Made by a program: the position numbers and the translations under genes
Shown: in pieces, positions 13,356 to 19,100 of the stretch
How positions within the stretch are numbered: position 1 is the stretch's first letter
Layout: the number at the start of each line of letters is the position of its first letter
Notes under the pieces: generated by a model
Seen by the model: only the letters and a program-made list of their open reading frames with translations
Databases searched by the model: none
What the model was told of the DNA's origin: nothing
NCBI GenBank assembly: GCA_964421865.1
Contig: CAYQZH010000043.1
Coordinates: 1 to 19,100, forward strand
Length of the DNA: 19,100 nucleotides
Direction of reading: 5' to 3'
From: SBAX01 sp964421865
Lineage (GTDB): Bacteria > Planctomycetota > Phycisphaerae > UBA1845

Positions 13356-15422
13356 ATGGGAAACGCGGCTGACATTGTTTCCGTCGTCGAACAGCATTTG
13401 AACCCCAATCGGTTTCGGGAGCAGCATTGGGAGGGCGCGTTCTCGGACTACCTGGAGTTGGTGGCGGCCAACCCACGCGTGGCGCGCAACGCTTTCCAGC
13501 GCATCTATGACATGATCATGTACTTCGGGTGCAAGCGCTATACGTCCCTGCGCCAGGAATTGCAGCGCTATAACTTTTTCGCCGACCCGATCGACAACGG
13601 CGCCGACGCCATCTACGGACTGGACCGGCCGCTGATGAACCTGGTCGACTTCTTCAAGTCGGCGTCGCACCAGTATGGCACGGAGCGTCGGATTCTGCTG
13701 TTGCACGGCCCGGTCGGGTCGTCGAAGAGCACCATTGCGCGACTGCTGAAGAAGGGACTCGAATACTACTCCAAGCTCGACGAGGGCGCCCTGTACACGT
13801 TCGCTTGGCATATTCCCGATGAACATGGAAAAACAACGGTGCATACGTGCCCGATGCACGAGGAACCGCTGAAGCTCATTCCTCCCGAAGCCCGCAAGGC
13901 CGTCCTGGCGAAGATCAACCAGGAGCTCGATGAAGGCTCGCAACTGCGGATCGACGGCTCGCTCGACCCGTTCTGCCGGCGAATGTTCGAGGATCTTTTG
14001 GTCCGCAACGATGGCGACTGGCGGAAAGTCATGGAGCACATCCGGGTACGGCGACTGATCCTGAGCGAAAAGGACCGGGTGGGCATCGGGACCTTCCAAC
14101 CCAAGGACGAAAAAAACCAGGATTCAACCGAACTGACCGGCGACATCAACTATCGCAAAATCGCGGAATACGGCAGCGACAGCGACCCGCGGGCGTTCAA
14201 CTTCGACGGCGAACTGAATATCGCCAACCGCGGGATGGTCGAGTTCATCGAAGTGCTCAAGCTGGACGTGGCCTTCCTCTATGATTTACTGGGAGCGTCG
14301 CAGGAACACGTCATCAAGCCCAAGAAGTTCGCTCAGACGCATATCGACGAGGTCATCGTGGGGCATACCAACGAACCCGAGTACAAGAAACTGCAGTCCA
14401 ATGAGCTGATGGAGGCCTTCCGGGACCGAACCATCAAGATCGACATTCCCTACAACATCCGTCTGGACGACGAGATCGCGATTTATCACAAGGACTTCAA
14501 CAAGGAGCGCATTCGCGGGATTCACATCGCCCCGCACACCATCGAGATGGCCGCGATGTGGGCGGTGCTCACCCGTCTTGAAGAACCGAAAAAAGCCGGT
14601 CTGACGTTGATGCAGAAACTCAAGCTCTACAACGGCAAGAGCATTCCCAATTTCACCGAAGACTCGGTGCGCGAACTGCGCGACGAGGCCCCGCGAGAAG
14701 GAATGCAGGGCATCAGCCCGCGATACATCCAGGACAAGCTCTCCAATTCTCTGGTCAGCGACCAGGCCATTCAGGAGAAGTGCATCAACCCGTTTATGGT
14801 GATGAACGAGCTGGAGACCGGGATGGCCCACCACAGCCTGATCACCGATGAGGAACTGAAGAGCCGTTATCGGGAACTCCTCGCGTTGGTCCGGGAAGAG
14901 TATGAGGATATCCTCAAATCGGAGGTGCAACGAGCCATCAGCGCCGACGAGGATGCCGTTACGCGGTTGTGCTCCAACTACATCGAGAACGTTCGTGCCT
15001 ATACTCAGCATGAACGCGTGCGCAATCGGTACACCGGCAAGGACGAGAACCCCGACGAGCGGCTGATGCGCTCCATCGAGGAGAAAATCGATATTCCCGA
15101 AAGCCGGAAGGATGATTTCCGGCAGGAAATCATGAACTACATCGGGTCGCTGGCGCTGGACGGAAAGAAGTTCGAATACAGCACCAATGCCCGGCTGCAT
15201 AAGGCGTTGGAGTTGAAGCTGTTTGAGGACCAGCGCGACACCATCAAGCTCAAGAACGTCGTGTCGGGGGTGGTGGATGACGAGACGCAAGCGAAGATCG
15301 ACGTCGTGAAGCAGCGGCTCATCAAGTATTTCGGATACAATGAGACCAGTGCAACGGACGTCCTCAACTACGTGGCCAGCATCTTCGCCCGTGGGGATAC
15401 CAAGGAGGAGAAGAAGAAATAA
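13356..15422 (+). CDS. prkA: PrkA-family serine protein kinase (AAA+ type)
   Basis: 688 residues, a little longer than E. coli YeaG (about 640). PrkA proteins combine an N-terminal AAA+ ATPase domain with a C-terminal kinase-like region and phosphorylate a protein of about 60 kDa in Bacillus; in enterobacteria yeaG responds to nitrogen starvation and stationary phase. Seen here: the Walker A loop GPVGSSKST at residues 118-126 and family blocks such as MIMYFGCKRYTSLRQELQRY, GDINYRKIAEYGSDSDPRAF, FNFDGELNIANRG, AHHSLI and VVDDETQAKID. The C-terminal tail is Lys/Glu-rich. ATG 13356 is preferred over an upstream TTG (13311), since GGAG lies 10 nt before it and NAADIVSVVEQH starts the conserved part. 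First gene of a three-gene cluster with DUF444 and SpoVR. Confidence 0.95.
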   Translation: MGNAADIVSVVEQHLNPNRFREQHWEGAFSDYLELVAANPRVARNAFQRIYDMIMYFGCKRYTSLRQELQRYNFFADPIDNGADAIYGLDRPLMNLVDFFKSASHQYGTERRILLLHGPVGSSKSTIARLLKKGLEYYSKLDEGALYTFAWHIPDEHGKTTVHTCPMHEEPLKLIPPEARKAVLAKINQELDEGSQLRIDGSLDPFCRRMFEDLLVRNDGDWRKVMEHIRVRRLILSEKDRVGIGTFQPKDEKNQDSTELTGDINYRKIAEYGSDSDPRAFNFDGELNIANRGMVEFIEVLKLDVAFLYDLLGASQEHVIKPKKFAQTHIDEVIVGHTNEPEYKKLQSNELMEAFRDRTIKIDIPYNIRLDDEIAIYHKDFNKERIRGIHIAPHTIEMAAMWAVLTRLEEPKKAGLTLMQKLKLYNGKSIPNFTEDSVRELRDEAPREGMQGISPRYIQDKLSNSLVSDQAIQEKCINPFMVMNELETGMAHHSLITDEELKSRYRELLALVREEYEDILKSEVQRAISADEDAVTRLCSNYIENVRAYTQHERVRNRYTGKDENPDERLMRSIEEKIDIPESRKDDFRQEIMNYIGSLALDGKKFEYSTNARLHKALELKLFEDQRDTIKLKNVVSGVVDDETQAKIDVVKQRLIKYFGYNETSATDVLNYVASIFARGDTKEEKKK

Positions 15423-15500
15423 CGTGTGGATGGGGCGAAGGGCAGCGACGTCCGTCCGTTGGGTGACGCCCGCGGATTACGATCCGGGGGTGGGTAGGTT

Positions 15501-16598
15501 ATGGTTCTACAGATCGACAAGGATCATCAGCGTTTTCGCCGGATTGTCAAGGGCAAAATCCGCGAAGACCTTCGCAAGTTCCTAACGCGCAGCGAGCTTC
15601 TGGGCCGCGAGGGGAGGAAGTACATCAGCATTCCCATTCGCGGAGTGGACATTCCCCATTTCCGGTACGGGGACAACAACGACTCCGGCGTGGGGCGGGG
15701 AGACGGAAAAGCGGGGGACGCCGTCAGTGGAGACGGAGGCGCCGGGCCCGGCGGCGAACAGGAAGGGCAGCACATCCTCGAAGTCGAGGTCAGTCTCGAC
15801 GAACTGGCCGAAATCCTCGGCGAGGAGTTGAAACTCCCGCGCATCCAGCCCAAGGGTAAGCATCGCCTTACCGCCGAGCGGGATCGCTACAGCGGGGTCC
15901 GCCAGTCCGGACCCGAGTCGTTGCGCCACTTCAAGAGGACGTTTCGCAGAGCTTTGCGTCGTCAGATTATGTCCGGCCTCTATAATCCCGACGCTCCGCG
16001 CATCATTTTTGAGCGGCGCGACAAAGTGTATCGCAGTTGGAAGACCATCCTCAACCCGCAATCAAACGCGGTGATCATTTACATGATGGACGTCTCCGGC
16101 TCCATGGGGGACGAACAGAAGGAGCTCGTGCGCCTGGAGGCGTTCTGGATCGACGCCTGGCTGCGGAGGAATTACCACGGTATTGAAAGCCGATACATCG
16201 TCCACGACGTCCGAGCGGCCGAAGTCGACCGCGAGACGTTCTTCCGTATTCGCGAGGACGGCGGAACGCGGATCAGCAGTGCCTTCCGCCTCGCCCGTGA
16301 GCTCATCGAGCATCACTACGCCCCGTCGGAGTGGAATGTTTACCTGTTTCACTTTTCCGACGGCGACAACAGCAGTGAATCCGATAGTCGGGAGTGCTGC
16401 GCGATCATGCGCGAGCATCTGCTGCCGGTGCTGAACTTATTCGGCTATTGCCAAGTCGCCAGCGCGTACGGAAGCGGGAACTTCATCAACGTAGTGCATG
16501 AACACCTTTCCGGGACTGACGCGGTGTTGACCAGTCGGGTCAATACCAAGGACGATATCTACGACAGCATCAAGACGTTCTTCTCGGCGGGAAGATAA
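15501..16598 (+). CDS. YeaH/YhbH-family protein (DUF444) with VWA-like domain
   Basis: 365 residues, shorter than E. coli YeaH (about 427). The N-terminal basic segment (DKDHQRFRRIVKGKIREDLRKF) and ISIPIRGVDIPHFRYG lead into a Gly/Asp-rich linker (about 57-88) and HILEVEVSLDELAEILGEELKLP, as in the family. The C-terminal half is a von Willebrand A-like fold with the metal-ion site DVSGSM (Asp197 on), the later GGTRISSA and HFSDGDNS. Biochemical function is unknown; genetics in E. coli and the constant prkA neighbour point to work in the PrkA/YeaG stress pathway. It starts 78 bp after prkA, and no terminator is seen between them. The GGGTAGG just before the ATG is the likely ribosome site. Confidence 0.93.
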   Translation: MVLQIDKDHQRFRRIVKGKIREDLRKFLTRSELLGREGRKYISIPIRGVDIPHFRYGDNNDSGVGRGDGKAGDAVSGDGGAGPGGEQEGQHILEVEVSLDELAEILGEELKLPRIQPKGKHRLTAERDRYSGVRQSGPESLRHFKRTFRRALRRQIMSGLYNPDAPRIIFERRDKVYRSWKTILNPQSNAVIIYMMDVSGSMGDEQKELVRLEAFWIDAWLRRNYHGIESRYIVHDVRAAEVDRETFFRIREDGGTRISSAFRLARELIEHHYAPSEWNVYLFHFSDGDNSSESDSRECCAIMREHLLPVLNLFGYCQVASAYGSGNFINVVHEHLSGTDAVLTSRVNTKDDIYDSIKTFFSAGR

Positions 16599-16672
16599 GG
16601 AGCGTTGCGTTGTCCCGTTCCACGCCCGAGCCGACGAAACCGATCGAACCACACTGTGGCTAGCGCCTGCCC

Positions 16673-18226
16673 ATGAACCCGATTCTGCCCAGAGAGATTG
16701 CGAAGCAGGGCGAATTGATCGCCGACCATGCGCGGCGTGAGGGGTTGGACTTCTATCCCACGGTGTTTGAGCTGTTGACGTCCGAGCAGATGTCGCAAGT
16801 CGCGGCCTACGGCGGGTTTCCCCAGCGTTATCCTCATTGGCGATTTGGGATGGAATATGAACGCCTGCGGAAACAACACCAATACGGGTTAGGCCGGATT
16901 TATGAAATGGTCATTAACAGCAACCCGTGTTATGCGTATCTCCTGAGCGACAATATGCCGGTCGATCACAAGACGGTGATCGCGCATGTGTATGCGCACT
17001 GCGATTTCTTCAAGAACAACATCTGGTTCAGCCGCACCAATCGCAAAATGATCGACGAGATGGCGAACCACGCCACGCGCATCCGCCGCTACGTCGAGCG
17101 CTACGGAATGGATGAGGTCGAACAGCGTCTTGACACGTTCCTGTCGTTGGAGAATCTGATCGACCCGCACTCGGCCTTCATGCGCCGCGAGGGCAACGAC
17201 GTTTCGACGGAAGAGCGGAAAAGACGGGCCGACGAGGAGGTCACGCGTTATCCGGCGAAGAGCTACATGGATCGGTACATCAACCCCCCGTCGCGCATGG
17301 CCAGCGACCGGGCGGCGAAGCAGGCGGAGGTCGTCCGGGACAAGCAGCGCTTCCCGGAAAAGCCGGTGCGCGACGTTCTGCTTTTTCTACTGCAACAGGC
17401 CCCGTTGGAGGACTGGGAGGGCGACCTGTTGTCGCTCATCCGGGAGGAGGCCTACTATTTCGCGCCCCAGGGGCAGACCAAGATCATGAATGAGGGGTGG
17501 GCCAGCTACTGGCACTCCACGCTCATGACCAATTACATTCTCCGCGACCACGAATTGATCGACTACTGCGAGCATCACGCGGGAACGCTGGCGACCTCCC
17601 CAGGGCAATTGAACCCCTACAAGTTGGGCATCGAGCTGCTTCGTGATATTGAGCGGCGCTGGAACACCGGCCGATACGGCCCGAAGTACGACGCCTGCGA
17701 CGACATGGCCGTCCGACGGGAATGGGGGAAAGACAAGGCCCCCAAGGGACGCGTCGTGGGAAAGGGGTCGCCGGGACGGGAGAAAATCTTCGAGGTGCGG
17801 GCGCTGTACAACGACGTGACTTTCCTGGACGAGTTCCTGACGCCCGAATTCGTGGACGACCAGAAGCTCTACCACTATCGGCTCGACCCGGGCACGGGCA
17901 AGATGGTCGTGGTCAACCGTGACTTCGACAAGATCAAGCAACAACTCCTCTTCATGCTGACGAACCACGCTCAGCCGTACATCTACGTCATGGACGGCAA
18001 CTACCGCAATCGCGGCGAATTGTACCTCACTCATCGTCATACCGGGGCGGACATCGAGATCAAGTACGCGGTGGAGACGCTCAAACGACTGCACAAGGTG
18101 TGGAAGCGGCCGGTGCACCTCAACGCCCGCATCGACGACGAGCCGATCCTGTTCAGCTTCGACGGCGAACAATCCACCCAGCAGCACATCGACGACGGCA
18201 TGGAACCGCCGGCGCATCAGTTTTGA
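16673..18226 (+). CDS. spoVR: SpoVR/YcgB-family protein
   Basis: 517 residues, matching SpoVR and YcgB (about 470-510). Named for a Bacillus spore-cortex phenotype, but widespread in non-sporulating bacteria beside prkA and DUF444 genes; molecular activity unknown. Family signatures: GLDFYPTVFELLTSEQMSQVAAYGG, FPQRYPHWRFGMEY, YEMVINSNPCYAYLLSDN, AHVYAHCDFFKNN, a conserved-His region MANHATRIRRY, FAPQGQTKIMNEGWASYWH, and the C-terminal YVMDGNYRNRGELYLTH. No signal peptide or membrane segment is seen, so it should be cytoplasmic. The 74-bp gap after the DUF444 gene shows no terminator, so the three genes are likely one operon. No clear ribosome site precedes the ATG at 16673, which is still supported by the immediate start of conserved sequence. 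Confidence 0.94.
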   Translation: MNPILPREIAKQGELIADHARREGLDFYPTVFELLTSEQMSQVAAYGGFPQRYPHWRFGMEYERLRKQHQYGLGRIYEMVINSNPCYAYLLSDNMPVDHKTVIAHVYAHCDFFKNNIWFSRTNRKMIDEMANHATRIRRYVERYGMDEVEQRLDTFLSLENLIDPHSAFMRREGNDVSTEERKRRADEEVTRYPAKSYMDRYINPPSRMASDRAAKQAEVVRDKQRFPEKPVRDVLLFLLQQAPLEDWEGDLLSLIREEAYYFAPQGQTKIMNEGWASYWHSTLMTNYILRDHELIDYCEHHAGTLATSPGQLNPYKLGIELLRDIERRWNTGRYGPKYDACDDMAVRREWGKDKAPKGRVVGKGSPGREKIFEVRALYNDVTFLDEFLTPEFVDDQKLYHYRLDPGTGKMVVVNRDFDKIKQQLLFMLTNHAQPYIYVMDGNYRNRGELYLTHRHTGADIEIKYAVETLKRLHKVWKRPVHLNARIDDEPILFSFDGEQSTQQHIDDGMEPPAHQF

Positions 18227-18557
18227 CTTCGCACGTCCGCTGCACTTCCAGCGAGTAAAGCTGCGGCCCCCGGCGCGCCGGGACGCGCGTCAGGGAGCGG
18301 AGAGCCGGTGAGGTGTCCGGGACGCCGGCGAGGCCCTCGCTTCGACCGCGGCGACCTCAACGGACGCTCGGCCGCCGAATTCTTGCATTTCACGGATTTT
18401 CTTTCCGTCGTTTCCGGTTCTCCGGTGTTGTAGAGGATAGGATGGCATGTGTGGCCCAACCGCGCCAGTTGGGCAGGCGCGCCCACCCAGAGCGGGTTGT
18501 ATCGGTGCGACCGCGCGCCGAATCCGGCCGTGGGACCGTCAAGTGGAGGCTGGAACC
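18227..18557. other. 331-bp spacer between spoVR and the secreted-protein gene
   Basis: No convincing gene. Several GC-rich palindromes are visible: a 14-bp perfect palindrome at 18269-18282 and a 7-bp stem GCCCAAC/GTTGGGC with a 7-nt loop at 18454-18474. A 5-bp ACGGA/TCCGT hairpin with a T-rich loop (18392-18408) lies in the only AT-rich patch. Any of these could end the prkA operon, but none has a proper U-tract. I find no promoter with both hexamers for the downstream gene. Confidence 0.5.
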
Positions 18558-19100
18558 GTGTCCAAGAGAGAGTTCGTCACCCTGGCCCTGACCGCCACCT
18601 GGGCAGTCGTCGCCCTATCCCGAGCGGGCGACGAGGAGCCTGCGGACCGCGTCCCGGTAGCAGTGTTCCCGCTACCGCCGAACATGGCGTTCGAGCGGCA
18701 CGTGGTCGTGGCCGATGGCGTCACGGCCGGTACGGCCAACGAGCGACTAGTCTACAGCAACACTTTAGGCACGTTCGCGGCCGCATTGGGTGCGGGTCGA
18801 CTCGTCGCCGATGACATCGCCATCCTCGCTCCCAATGGCTGCAAGCTGCGGCGGCTAGAGTTCCCCGTGGTCGGAAAGGTCGATCCGAACGGGACCGGCG
18901 GGGCATATTCCGTGGACTTCGCCCTGTACTCCAACTGCCCCGGCTCCGTCCCAAGCGCCAGCCGCCCGGCGCTTATCATCCCGAATAGCGCCGTACATGC
19001 CGATTTTCCCGACGACGGGCCTCGGCTGATCTCATTCGTCGCCCCAGAGGGCACGGATGTGCTCCTACGCACTAACTTTTGGTTCGGGGTCAAGTTCTCG
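18558..19100 (+). CDS. Secreted protein of unknown function, planctomycete type (3' end cut by window edge)
   Basis: 181 codons are visible from a GTG start and the frame is still open at the edge. The start is well supported: GGAGG at 18545-18549 lies 8 nt before GTG and a signal peptide follows directly (basic SKRE, hydrophobic FVTLALTATWAVVAL, likely cut near Ala24-Gly25). The mature part is beta-strand-like with the pattern YSNTLGTFAAALGAGRLVADDI, then LRRLEFPVVGK and YSVDFALYSNCPG. I know this layout from many exported planctomycete proteins, often with a C-terminal sorting signal, but that end is not in the window. No catalytic motif is seen. Probably an envelope or extracellular structural or binding protein; function unknown. 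Confidence 0.75.
   Translation, partial: MSKREFVTLALTATWAVVALSRAGDEEPADRVPVAVFPLPPNMAFERHVVVADGVTAGTANERLVYSNTLGTFAAALGAGRLVADDIAILAPNGCKLRRLEFPVVGKVDPNGTGGAYSVDFALYSNCPGSVPSASRPALIIPNSAVHADFPDDGPRLISFVAPEGTDVLLRTNFWFGVKFS

Noticed and set aside
18269..18282. Perfect 14-bp GC palindrome as terminator of the prkA operon
   Set aside because: It has no loop of reasonable size and no U-tract on either side, so it is listed only as content of the spacer.
1..19100. CRISPR array, tRNA/rRNA genes, insertion sequences or defence genes
   Set aside because: No regularly spaced direct repeats, no cloverleaf or rRNA sequence, and no transposase or known defence protein was recognised by eye on either strand.

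Overview
The window looks like a piece of a GC-rich Planctomycetota genome, most likely from a draft or metagenome assembly, since a 10-N gap lies at 7893-7902. The best lineage hint is the small membrane protein at 5728-6327. It ends in a CxxCGYNLTGN...CPEC zinc ribbon of the kind that recurs at the C-termini of planctomycete proteins. The secreted beta-type protein at the right edge and the ThiD2-ThiE fusion fit the same assignment. I see no phage, transposase, CRISPR, rRNA or tRNA.

Layout: everything from 1 to about 10645 is on the minus strand, and everything from 10895 to the end is on the plus strand. The two halves meet at a divergent intergenic region (10646-10894). Reading the minus half in its direction of transcription gives: (a) a very large exported protein made of three tandem amidohydrolase modules, of which only the middle one keeps its metal ligands (6452-10645), closed by a clear intrinsic terminator; (b) the zinc-ribbon membrane protein, apparently read from a leaderless mRNA, overlapping imidazolonepropionase hutI by an ATGA junction; (c) a GDP-L-fucose synthase-type reductase; (d) a membrane-microdomain operon of long NfeD with a ClpP-class protease domain, short NfeD, and flotillin-like FloA, which runs off the left edge.

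Reading the plus half: (e) a UDP-sugar 4-epimerase-type SDR overlapping a ThiD2-ThiE fusion for thiamine phosphate synthesis by ATGA; (f) a 344-bp spacer with a good sigma70-like promoter; (g) the prkA - yeaH (DUF444) - spoVR cluster, a kinase-linked stress and stationary-phase module; (h) a 331-bp spacer and the start of a secreted protein cut by the right edge.

The strongest non-coding observation is a set of three REP elements. Each is a GTAG tetranucleotide followed by a 21-nt hairpin with compensatory base changes. Two form an inverted REPIN inside the nfeD-floA operon (1014-1078), and a third lies in the leader of the fucose synthase gene (4384-4408). I did not find an obviously new multi-gene system. 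The most unusual items are the triple amidohydrolase, the REPIN, the leaderless zinc-ribbon gene and the cysteine-rich phosphate loop of ThiE.
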